Below, piece by piece: positions 1 to 5,890 of a DNA stretch of 10,674 nucleotides. This stretch comes from Candidatus Zhuqueibacterota bacterium (lineage in GTDB: Bacteria; Zhuqueibacterota; Zhuqueibacteria; Residuimicrobiales; Krinioviventaceae). The translations under genes were made by a program, and so were the position numbers. How positions within the stretch are numbered: position 1 is the first letter of the stretch; the number at the start of each line of letters is the position of its first letter. The notes below the pieces were generated by a model that worked only from the letters and a program-made list of their open reading frames with translations, ran no database searches and had not been told where the DNA came from. The stretch covers positions 1 to 10,674 of the forward strand of contig RQOI01000602.1 in assembly GCA_003854995.1 (NCBI GenBank). Reading direction: 5' to 3'.

Positions 1-1368
1 CGCTTTTTCCACGTTGAGGATTTTTCCGCGCAAGGGGAGTATGGCCTGAAATCGTCGATCCCGGCCCTGCTTGGCGCTGCCGCCGGCTGAGTCACCTTCC
101 ACAATGTAAAGCTCGGTTCGCGCCGCTTCCTTGAGCGAGCAATCCGCCAATTTGCCCGGCAAGCCTTCGCTTTCAATGGCCGTCTTGCGCCGCGTGAGTT
201 CCCGCACCTTGCGCGCCGCTTCGCGCGACCTCGATGCCTGCTTGCACTTTTCAATGATCTTGCGAGCCTGAGACATGTTCTTCTCGAGCTCTCTGGTGAG
301 GCCCTCATTCACAACCGATTCGACAATACCCTTGATTTCGCTGTTGCCGAGTTTGGTTTTGGTTTGGCCTTCGAATTGTGGCGCGGGATGTTTGATGCTG
401 ATGACCGCCGTGATCCCTTCGCGCACATCATCGCCGGTGAGGGTGGATTCGTTGGCCTTGAGCAGTTTGTTCTTGATCGCAAAGTTATTCAGCGACCGGG
501 TGAGACCGGTTTTAAAACCGACAAGATGAGTGCCGCCCTCGATCGTATGGATATTATTGACATAAGAATAGGTGCTCTCGCTATACGAATCGGTGTAAGA
601 GAGCGCAATCTCGACCGGGATGCCCTCTCGTTCATCTTCAATATAGAACGGCTTTTTTGTGATGCTGGTGCGATTTTGATCAAGATAGTCGACGAACTGG
701 ACCAATCCACCTTTGTATCGAAAAGTCTCTTCTCTCTTTTTGATTTCATCTTTGATGGTGATTTTCAGTTCCTTGTTCAAAAACGCCAGTTCGCGCAGCC
801 TTTCGGACAAGATTTCAAAACTGAATGTGCGCTTTTTAAAAATCTGACTGTCAGGCATGAAACGCGTTTTGGTGCCGGTGGTTTTTCGACGACCGATCAC
901 CCGCACCGGCATGACCGGCACGCCGCGTTCGTATCGCTGCCCCCACACCTTGCCGTCGCGCGTCACTTCCACTTGCAGCCATTCTGACAGGGCGTTCACG
1001 ACCGATACACCCACGCCGTGCAGACCACCGGACACCTTGTACGACTTTTTATCGAATTTACCGCCGGCGTGCAGGATGGTCATGACAATTTCAAGGGCTG
1101 ATTTCTTCTCACCGGGATGAATGTCCACCGGAATGCCGCGACCATTATCAGTGACGAGAACGCTGCCGTCCTCGCATATCTTGACTTCAATTTCAGTACA
1201 ATAGCCGGCAAGCGCCTCGTCGATACTGTTATCGACGACTTCATAGACCAGATGGTGCAGCCCTCTGGATGAAACATCGCCGATATACATGGCCGGACGC
1301 TGCCGCACGGCATCCAGGCCTTTCAGGACCTGAATATTTCTGGCATCATAGCTTTCTGTCTGTTCCAT
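1..1368 (-). CDS. gyrB: DNA gyrase subunit B, 5'-partial at window edge (C-terminus missing)
   Basis: GyrB is the ATPase/TOPRIM subunit of DNA gyrase, which introduces negative supercoils together with GyrA. The first 456 residues are present and the frame runs off the left edge; the family is usually about 640 residues, so roughly 180 are outside. The N-terminal GHKL ATPase shows the N box (E43, N47 in YEVIDNSIDEAL), DNGRG at 74-78 and the lid GGLHGVG at 114-120. The transducer lysine lies in QTKTKLG at about 335-341. The TOPRIM domain begins with IVEGDSAGGSAKQGRDR (E424 is the catalytic glutamate), and QGRDRRFQA favours GyrB over ParE. The start is the ATG at 1366-1368, giving the expected MEQTESYDARNIQVLKGLDA opening. 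No strong Shine-Dalgarno precedes it. It lies 15 bp after dciA, so it is probably the last gene of the dnaA-dnaN-recF-dciA-gyrB run. Identification is very secure. Confidence 0.97.
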   Translation of the reverse strand, partial: MEQTESYDARNIQVLKGLDAVRQRPAMYIGDVSSRGLHHLVYEVVDNSIDEALAGYCTEIEVKICEDGSVLVTDNGRGIPVDIHPGEKKSALEIVMTILHAGGKFDKKSYKVSGGLHGVGVSVVNALSEWLQVEVTRDGKVWGQRYERGVPVMPVRVIGRRKTTGTKTRFMPDSQIFKKRTFSFEILSERLRELAFLNKELKITIKDEIKKREETFRYKGGLVQFVDYLDQNRTSITKKPFYIEDEREGIPVEIALSYTDSYSESTYSYVNNIHTIEGGTHLVGFKTGLTRSLNNFAIKNKLLKANESTLTGDDVREGITAVISIKHPAPQFEGQTKTKLGNSEIKGIVESVVNEGLTRELEKNMSQARKIIEKCKQASRSREAARKVRELTRRKTAIESEGLPGKLADCSLKEAARTELYIVEGDSAGGSAKQGRDRRFQAILPLRGKILNVEKA

Positions 1369-1383
1369 ATCCGCTTTTGAGAA

Positions 1384-1671
1384 TTAAATGAATCGTATAT
1401 CTGTGATTATCTTGTCGCCAAATTGCCTTGTAATGCGTTCGAGAATATTTTGTCTCTGGAACAGCAATTCGGTACGCCACGTCATGCTCTTCACTTTGAC
1501 ATACAGGATGCCATCGGACACGCGCTCGGCGACGGCAATTTGCGCGATATTTTCGCCCACAATATCCGGCCACTTTTGCATCAGCTTGACCTGATCGATT
1601 CTCTTTTCAAAACCCAGATCCCCGATCAGAGAGCGCAGTGACTCGCTTATATGCCTGGGTGGACGTCCCAT
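1384..1671 (-). CDS. dciA: DciA-type (DUF721) replicative helicase loader
   Basis: A 95-residue protein of the DUF721/DciA family, known to interact with the replicative helicase DnaB and considered the ancestral helicase operator in bacteria without DnaC or DnaI. The family pattern is visible: a tryptophan-containing segment KWPDIVGENIA at about 33-43, then the DGILYVKVKSMTWRTEL strand-turn-helix, then an ILERITRQFGDKIITDIRF end. It is short, essentially only the core domain without the C-terminal extension some members have. The ATG at 1669-1671 lies inside the end of recF (25 bp overlap), with GAGG three bases upstream of the ATG, which suggests translational coupling. gyrB follows after 15 bp. 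The family assignment is read from motif pattern and gene context; the helicase-loading role is known for the family, not shown here. Confidence 0.88.
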   Translation of the reverse strand: MGRPPRHISESLRSLIGDLGFEKRIDQVKLMQKWPDIVGENIAQIAVAERVSDGILYVKVKSMTWRTELLFQRQNILERITRQFGDKIITDIRFI

Positions 1672-2771
1672 TTTCCTCGCTTCATTTGGCCGTTCTCGAA
1701 AATCATCTGCTCTTTGAGATGCGCGGATGACTCGATCATCTCGGCATCCAGCGATGTACCCGTGACAAATATCTGACTGGCTGGATCAAAAAGATCGAGC
1801 ACTCTTTGACTTCGCTGCTTGTCCAATTCTGCGTACAGATCATCCAATAAGAGCATCGGATGATTTTCGGTTCGTTTGTAGAGAACGCGCGCTTCGGCGG
1901 CTTTTAAACTGACGAGCGCGCTTTTATGCTCGCCGCGCGAGCCAAATTTTCTCAGCTCGTTGTCGCTGATATAAAACAAGAATTCATCGCGATGCGGACC
2001 GACCAGGGTTCTGCCCTGTCTTTTCTCCTTGAGGCTTGCTCGCCGCATGCCGGCTTTGAAATGGCCTTCCGCCTCGTCGGGCGAGCGAAAACCCACGTTT
2101 GGGCTATAGGCGATGCGAAACGTCCACCGCGCACCGGTGATCGCCGCATAAAAATCGGCCAGATAATGATTCAACTCTTCAACCATATTGGAACGCGCCA
2201 TCATGAGTCGCACGCCCGACTGCACCAGCTGATCATCCCATACACCAAGCATGCTGTCGTTGGCAGCGCCCGCCAGAATCGTATTGCGCTGTTTCAAGAC
2301 CTGATCATACTGTTTCAGGTCATCCAGATATCGCCGCGAACTCTGCGATAACAATACGTTAAAAAAGCGACGACGCTGAGCGGGGGGGCCGCTGGTAATT
2401 TCATAGTCGTTCACCGACAGCACGATGACCGGGAAAAGGCCGACAAGCTTGGAAAACTGGCCAAGTTTCTTGCCGTCGACCTTTATCTGCTTGCCCTGTT
2501 GCACATCGAACATAATGCCAACGTGATGAGGGATCTGCTCATCGCTGAGAAAATCGCCTTCGATGAAATAACTCTCGTCTGAAAATGGAACCAAATCGCT
2601 GTCTTCGCGAGTCCGGAAACTTTTGGCCAGACAAAGAAGATAGATGGCTTCTATGAGATTTGTCTTGCCCTGGGCATTGTCCCCAAAAATATAATTTCGA
2701 TGCGGACGAGGCTCATATAGTGCAGGCGCCAAATTTCTAAACTTTTGAATCTCCAAACGATTCAGGAACAT
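1647..2771 (-). CDS. recF: DNA replication and repair protein RecF
   Basis: RecF is an SMC/ABC-type ATPase that, with RecO and RecR, loads RecA at single-strand gaps. The protein is 374 residues, normal for the family. Walker A is GDNAQGKTN at 30-38, directly followed by LIEAIYLLCLAKSFR, a hallmark of RecF. LVGPHRDEF lies in the middle-to-late part. The ABC signature region is GSRGEHKS at 277-284, and Walker B is LLLDDLYAELD from 307, with D310 and D311. The signature reads GEHKS where E. coli-like RecF has a GQQR-type sequence. The start MFLNRLEIQKFRNL matches the family's first beta strand; upstream there is only a modest purine-rich GAGAG. The gene lies 27 bp after dnaN and overlaps dciA by 25 bp, so it is almost certainly cotranscribed with both. 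Confidence 0.96.
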   Translation of the reverse strand: MFLNRLEIQKFRNLAPALYEPRPHRNYIFGDNAQGKTNLIEAIYLLCLAKSFRTREDSDLVPFSDESYFIEGDFLSDEQIPHHVGIMFDVQQGKQIKVDGKKLGQFSKLVGLFPVIVLSVNDYEITSGPPAQRRRFFNVLLSQSSRRYLDDLKQYDQVLKQRNTILAGAANDSMLGVWDDQLVQSGVRLMMARSNMVEELNHYLADFYAAITGARWTFRIAYSPNVGFRSPDEAEGHFKAGMRRASLKEKRQGRTLVGPHRDEFLFYISDNELRKFGSRGEHKSALVSLKAAEARVLYKRTENHPMLLLDDLYAELDKQRSQRVLDLFDPASQIFVTGTSLDAEMIESSAHLKEQMIFENGQMKRGKWDVHPGI

Positions 2772-2798
2772 ATTCTGCTCTCGGCACTCGCGCGTCGC

Positions 2799-3938
2799 CT
2801 AATCGTTTCGAGGTTCTTCCTCACTCATGCGAATGGGCATCAGCAACATTGTTATCTCTTCATGCTCCGGTTGCTCGGCTGGCCGAATGATGGCCGCGCT
2901 GCCGCTGTCCTTGAGATAAAAGATGATCTCTTCGGTATCGATGTGACGCAGAATGTCGAGTAAATAGATCGAATTATAGCCGATCTGCAGCGACTCATGC
3001 GAAAAAGTCCCTGGAATGGACTCTTTGGCTTCGGCGCCGAACTCGATATCTTCGGAGTGAATGGTGATCTCATCCGGCGACAGCACCAGCCGCACCTGGT
3101 TGGTCAAAGAGCTTGAAAAGATTGATACCCGTCGCAGTGTCGAGATCAGCAATTCTCGATTTACGCGCAGGGTCTTGTCGTTGTTGTCCGGCAAAACGCG
3201 TTCATAGTTGGGATAGGCGCCGCTGACGAGCTTGGAATAGATGACGGCATTTTCGAGCCGAAAGACCACATGATCTTCGCCGATTTGCACGTTCACCTGA
3301 TTGGCATTTTCGATATTGCGCAGCAACAGATTGAGCGCTTTGGTCGGCACGATCATCTTCACCCGTTGCTCAACCGTCTGGGCGCGAAAGTCTTTATAGA
3401 CGATCTTTGCCAATCGGTGGCCGTCCGTGCCGACAAAAAGCAAATTCGCATCGATCAACTCCACATTGATGCCGGTGAGGGCCGGACGCAGCTCATCGTT
3501 CGACACGGCAAAAATTGTCTTGTTTATCATGTCTGCCAGATGCGCGCTGTCAATCCAGAAATTGTGTTCACTCTCTTCAACCGTGATGTTCGGAAAATCC
3601 TCGCGCGGCTGGGTGGCGATTTTGTATTCACCCTTTTCCGTCCGCAAGATGATTCTGTCGTTCACATCGGAGATGATATGAATGGGAACATCCGGAAGCT
3701 CTCGTACAATTTCGACGAGCAATTTAGCCGGGACAGCGACGGCGCCATCCTCCGAGCCATCGACCTGCAATGAATGCGTGACGGATATCTCCAGATCTGT
3801 GCCAGTCAGGCGAAGTTGATTCTCCTGCAACTCCATAAGGATGCATGTCAATATGGATATAGTTGTTTTTTGCGGGACAACACCGACAACTTTATGAAGG
3901 GCCTCATAAAGATCTGATTTGGAGATGGTGAAATTCAT
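2799..3938 (-). CDS. dnaN: DNA polymerase III beta subunit (sliding clamp)
   Basis: DnaN forms the ring-shaped dimer that tethers DNA polymerase III and many repair proteins to DNA. The protein is 379 residues, slightly longer than the usual 366 or so. It opens MNFTISKSDLYEALHKVVGVVPQKT and shows the clamp segments LTGTDLEISV, VAVPAKLLVEIVRELPD, FPNI after an REDF, LFVGTDGHRLAK, and YPNYERVLP in the second half. The canonical C-terminal LLMPIRM is present, followed by an unusual acidic tail SEEEPRND, which extends beyond the residues that normally line the protein-binding cleft. The start at 3936-3938 is fixed by a perfect AGGAGG (plus 3944-3949) five bases upstream. It has its own promoter in the spacer after dnaA (see 3984-4012) and is followed by recF after 27 bp. 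Confidence 0.98.
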   Translation of the reverse strand: MNFTISKSDLYEALHKVVGVVPQKTTISILTCILMELQENQLRLTGTDLEISVTHSLQVDGSEDGAVAVPAKLLVEIVRELPDVPIHIISDVNDRIILRTEKGEYKIATQPREDFPNITVEESEHNFWIDSAHLADMINKTIFAVSNDELRPALTGINVELIDANLLFVGTDGHRLAKIVYKDFRAQTVEQRVKMIVPTKALNLLLRNIENANQVNVQIGEDHVVFRLENAVIYSKLVSGAYPNYERVLPDNNDKTLRVNRELLISTLRRVSIFSSSLTNQVRLVLSPDEITIHSEDIEFGAEAKESIPGTFSHESLQIGYNSIYLLDILRHIDTEEIIFYLKDSGSAAIIRPAEQPEHEEITMLLMPIRMSEEEPRND

Positions 3939-3943
3939 GCGAT

Positions 3944-3949
3944 CCTCCT
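3944..3949 (-). promoter_or_regulatory. Ribosome binding site of dnaN
   Basis: On the minus strand the bases read AGGAGG, five nucleotides before the ATG at 3936-3938. With the matching site before dnaA, this shows that this genome uses full Shine-Dalgarno sites, which makes the bare start of the gene at 9416 stand out. Confidence 0.85.
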
Positions 3950-3983
3950 AACCTTTGCAAGTTTTTGATGCACAAGTTAGATA

Positions 3984-4012
3984 AATATAATCTAATATTC
4001 AAGTTTTTTCAA
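3984..4012 (-). promoter_or_regulatory. Predicted sigma70-type promoter of dnaN
   Basis: Read on the minus strand: -35 TTGAAA (plus 4007-4012), a 17-bp spacer, and -10 TATATT (plus 3984-3989). It lies wholly in the AT-rich 125-bp gap between dnaA and dnaN and would give a leader of roughly 40 nucleotides to the AGGAGG-preceded start. No DnaA box was seen in this gap, so dnaN could be expressed independently of DnaA autoregulation. The match and spacing are good, but this is a prediction from consensus only. Confidence 0.6.
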
Positions 4013-4063
4013 GAATCGAATTGAATCAAAAATAGCTATTTATGGATGATCCCTGTTCGGGAC

Positions 4064-5407
4064 TTAGAGCTGTGCGATCTCTATTTTGTTTTTAATCGCA
4101 TCCACCTGATCTTGAACCTTGGCATCATTTTTCAGCATATGCTCAACCGTAGTCAAAGCATGAATGACCGTCGTATGATCACGTCCGCCAAAGTGCAGCC
4201 CGATCGTTTTGAGGGAATTGTCCGTCAATTTTTTGCACAAGTACATGGCGATCTGGCGAGCCTGGGCGATCTCCTTTTTCCGCGTCTTCGCCCGCATCAT
4301 ATCATCCGGAAAGCCAAAATAGTCGGCCGCGGTCTTTTGAATGAACTCGATGCTGATGGCGCGCATTTGCGGCAGACAGACATCTTTGAGAAGCCGCTTG
4401 GCCAAATCAAGGGTGATGTCTTCCCCATTGAGAGAAGCGTACGCCAGGAGGCGAATGAGGGCGCCCTCCAGCTCGCGAATGTTCGAGGTGATGTTGGCGG
4501 CGATGAACTGAAAGATCTCCACCGGCAATTCCAGACCGTTCTCCTCGGCTTTTTTCTGCAGGATCGCCTGCCTCGTTTCCAGATCCGGAGATTGAATATC
4601 GACGACCAATCCCCACTGAAAGCGCGAGATCAACCGCTCTTCAATGCCGTTCAGTTCTTTTGGCGGCCGGTCCGATGAGAGAACAATCTGCTTGCCCTTG
4701 TTGTGCAGCGCATTAAAAGTGTGAAAGAATTCGTCCTGCGTCCTCTCCTTGTTGGAAAAAAATTGAATATCATCGACAATGAGCAAATCAACGGTTCGAT
4801 ACTGGCTGCTGAATTCAGTGGTTTTGTTCTTCTGGATGGAATCGATGAAATCCATTGTGAATCGTTCGCTGTCAACATACATGACGCGGTTCACGAGGCC
4901 CTGCAGCAGCGCCAAATTGCCGATGGCCTGGATGAGATGCGTCTTGCCCAGTCCGACACCTCCATAAACCAAAAGCGGATTAAACGTCGTGCCGCCGGGA
5001 GACTTGGCCACCGTCATGGAGGCCGCCTTGGCAAATTTATTGCAATCTCCCTCGACAAAGCTATCAAAAGTAAAACGCTCATTGATGTTCGAAAGAGCCT
5101 TCGCTTTCGGAGCTGTTTTCTTCATGGAGGGCAATTGCATGGACTGTATGGAAGAGTCTATGATGACCGAGTACAAGAGCTTGGCTGATGGGCCGAGTTC
5201 ATACATGATGGCACGATTCAACACATCACTATAATGGGTTTCCAGCCATTCATAAAAAAACTGACTCGGCACCTGAATCGTCAGCGTGGCGCCATCAATT
5301 TTCGCCGGCTTGATGGTCTTGAACCAGGTCGCATAACTGTTCCCATTCACCTCTTTTTTTATATTTTCCAGTATACTTGACCATAGCTGATCAATCTGTC
5401 GACTCAT
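4064..5407 (-). CDS. dnaA: Chromosomal replication initiator protein DnaA
   Basis: DnaA binds DnaA boxes at oriC, forms an ATP-dependent helical oligomer and opens the duplex. With the start at 5405-5407 the protein is 447 residues. Domain I is about 1-80 (ends near LLYSVI), the linker domain II is very short (about 83-106), and the AAA+ domain III starts at NINERFTFDSF. Walker A is GGVGLGKT at 149-156, Walker B is LLIVDD with D212 and D213, and the arginine finger is R262 in EERLISRFQWGL. Domain IV carries the DNA-binding signature GGRDHTTVIHA at 407-417. The longer reading from 5452 is unlikely: AGGAGG (plus 5414-5419) sits six bases before the chosen ATG, and the ATG at 5413 abuts it with no spacer. 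The gene leads the minus-strand replication cluster, with the origin directly upstream. Confidence 0.98.
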   Translation of the reverse strand: MSRQIDQLWSSILENIKKEVNGNSYATWFKTIKPAKIDGATLTIQVPSQFFYEWLETHYSDVLNRAIMYELGPSAKLLYSVIIDSSIQSMQLPSMKKTAPKAKALSNINERFTFDSFVEGDCNKFAKAASMTVAKSPGGTTFNPLLVYGGVGLGKTHLIQAIGNLALLQGLVNRVMYVDSERFTMDFIDSIQKNKTTEFSSQYRTVDLLIVDDIQFFSNKERTQDEFFHTFNALHNKGKQIVLSSDRPPKELNGIEERLISRFQWGLVVDIQSPDLETRQAILQKKAEENGLELPVEIFQFIAANITSNIRELEGALIRLLAYASLNGEDITLDLAKRLLKDVCLPQMRAISIEFIQKTAADYFGFPDDMMRAKTRKKEIAQARQIAMYLCKKLTDNSLKTIGLHFGGRDHTTVIHALTTVEHMLKNDAKVQDQVDAIKNKIEIAQL

Positions 5408-5413
5408 CGACAT

Positions 5414-5419
5414 CCTCCT
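5414..5419 (-). promoter_or_regulatory. Ribosome binding site that decides the dnaA start
   Basis: AGGAGG on the minus strand, six bases before the ATG at 5405-5407. It touches the alternative ATG ending at 5413 and lies inside the longer reading from 5452, which argues for the MSRQIDQLW start. Confidence 0.85.
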
Positions 5420-5473
5420 ATCAACATATTGTATGTCAATTTCGGGAATCACTAAAAATGATGAACTTTCAAG

Positions 5474-5502
5474 TTATCCACAAAAAATTCAAGATATCCA
5501 CA
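5474..5502 (+). promoter_or_regulatory. DnaA box pair 1 (dnaA-proximal)
   Basis: TTATCCACA at 5474-5482 is a perfect box; ATATCCACA at 5494-5502 differs at the first base. The start-to-start distance is 20 bp, about two helical turns, so both face the same side. Each box is preceded by TTCAAG (5468-5473 and 5488-5493), making a 15-bp direct repeat with one mismatch. Both boxes would lie in the leader downstream of the candidate dnaA promoter at 5518-5547, which suits autoregulation by DnaA. Confidence 0.88.
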
Positions 5503-5517
5503 CGAACCGCACCTCAC

Positions 5518-5547
5518 ACTATAACACGACAACTTTATGTTTTTTAA
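5518..5547 (-). promoter_or_regulatory. Candidate dnaA promoter
   Basis: On the minus strand: -35-like TTAAAA (plus 5542-5547), 18-bp spacer, and -10 TATAGT (plus 5518-5523) preceded by TGT, an extended -10 arrangement. Transcription would begin near 5511 and give a leader of about 100 nucleotides that crosses DnaA box pair 1. The -35 is weak, so the call rests on the -10 and its position. Confidence 0.4.
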
Positions 5548-5574
5548 TGAAATAAATTAAAATATTGAGCCAAC

Positions 5575-5583
5575 TTATCCACA
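5575..5583 (+). promoter_or_regulatory. DnaA box (single, central)
   Basis: Perfect TTATCCACA, same orientation as the other boxes, 81 bp after the second box and 63 bp before the fourth. It directly follows the AT-rich block at 5534-5566. Confidence 0.9.
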
Positions 5584-5637
5584 TTATTTGAGCTGCATTC
5601 AATGTGATCAAAACAGTCACCTACGGAGTTTATACAG

Positions 5638-5664
5638 TTATCCACAAGTTTTTATTTATCCACT
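5638..5664 (+). promoter_or_regulatory. DnaA box pair 2 (next to the AT-rich unwinding candidate)
   Basis: Perfect TTATCCACA at 5638-5646 and TTATCCACT at 5656-5664 (last base differs), 18 bp apart start to start. The second box overlaps the left arm of the hairpin at 5661-5693 and lies directly before AT-rich DNA. This is the position from which a DnaA filament would be expected to grow into the unwinding element. Confidence 0.85.
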
Positions 5665-5693
5665 CTGCTATTTAAATTTAGCAAACAAGAGTG
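5661..5693. repeat. Inverted repeat (bulged hairpin) overlapping the last DnaA box
   Basis: CACTCTGCTA (5661-5670) pairs with TAGC (5679-5682) and, after a five-base bulge AAACA, with AGAGTG (5688-5693), giving ten pairs around the loop TTTAAATT. The left arm shares four bases with the variant DnaA box. No T-run follows on either strand, so it is not a terminator. Confidence 0.5.
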
Positions 5694-5768
5694 TAATAGC
5701 AAGATGAAATATGAAAAAAATGAAAATATTCCGCCGCTCGACAGAATCGAAAAATTAGATTTTATTTC

Positions 5769-5797
5769 TTGCATTCCTTTGCTGTTGTTAATATATT
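5769..5797 (+). promoter_or_regulatory. Predicted sigma70-type promoter of the ATPase-peptidase pair
   Basis: -35 TTGCAT (5769-5774), 17-bp spacer, -10 TATATT (5792-5797). Transcription would begin around 5804 and leave a leader of about 87 nucleotides before the ATG at 5891. It is divergent from dnaA and lies beyond the origin elements. The -10 sits in the loop of the inverted repeat at 5781-5809. Confidence 0.6.
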
Positions 5798-5809
5798 TCT
5801 AACAGCAGC
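5781..5809. repeat. Inverted repeat over the -10 element, putative operator
   Basis: GCTGTTGTTA (5781-5790) and TAACAGCAGC (5800-5809) are ten-base inverted arms with a single mismatch (a G-T wobble in RNA), separated by nine AT-only bases but one. The repeat starts in the promoter spacer and ends just past the expected transcription start, where a repressor dimer would block polymerase. There is no T-run on either side, so a terminator is unlikely. Not a LexA box of the CTGT-N8-ACAG kind, because the half-sites are too far apart. Confidence 0.5.
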
Positions 5810-5890
5810 GACTTGTTGTGATGACGAATGCTCTAGATGTATGCACCTTCCGACAAGCATCTCCACTAAAATTTTGCAAAGGGCTAAACT

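Larger units (their letters stand above)
5408..5890. other. Chromosomal replication origin region (oriC), gene-free
   Basis: The 483 bp between dnaA and the divergent ATPase gene contain no convincing gene. They hold five DnaA boxes on the plus strand between 5474 and 5664, an AT-rich block at about 5534-5566 between the boxes, and a second AT-rich block at about 5665-5730 (three ATGAAA copies at 5704, 5711 and 5720) beyond the last box. A GC patch follows at 5731-5742, then the promoter of the rightward genes. Boxes beside dnaA next to AT-rich DNA are the standard architecture of bacterial origins. The likely unwinding element is 5665-5730, but this is inferred from base composition. Dam-type GATC sites are scarce (one, near 5607), so a SeqA-like control is not suggested. 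Confidence 0.9.

Noticed and set aside
364..987. 207-codon plus-strand open frame
   Set aside because: It is antisense to gyrB, has no recognisable domain or ribosome binding site, and mirrors a strongly conserved gene.
4049..4063. Small hairpin just after the dnaA stop
   Set aside because: Only five pairs, one a wobble, and no T-run follows on the minus strand, so it is not a convincing terminator.
5408..5452. Longer dnaA start at 5452
   Set aside because: The AGGAGG at 5414-5419 lies inside this extension and is correctly spaced only for the ATG at 5405-5407.
5602..5610. TGTGATCAA as a reverse DnaA box
   Set aside because: Three mismatches to TGTGGATAA; too weak to call.
5832..5863. AGATGT...GCATCT inverted repeat in the ATPase leader
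   Set aside because: Six pairs including a wobble around a long loop; not distinguishable from chance.
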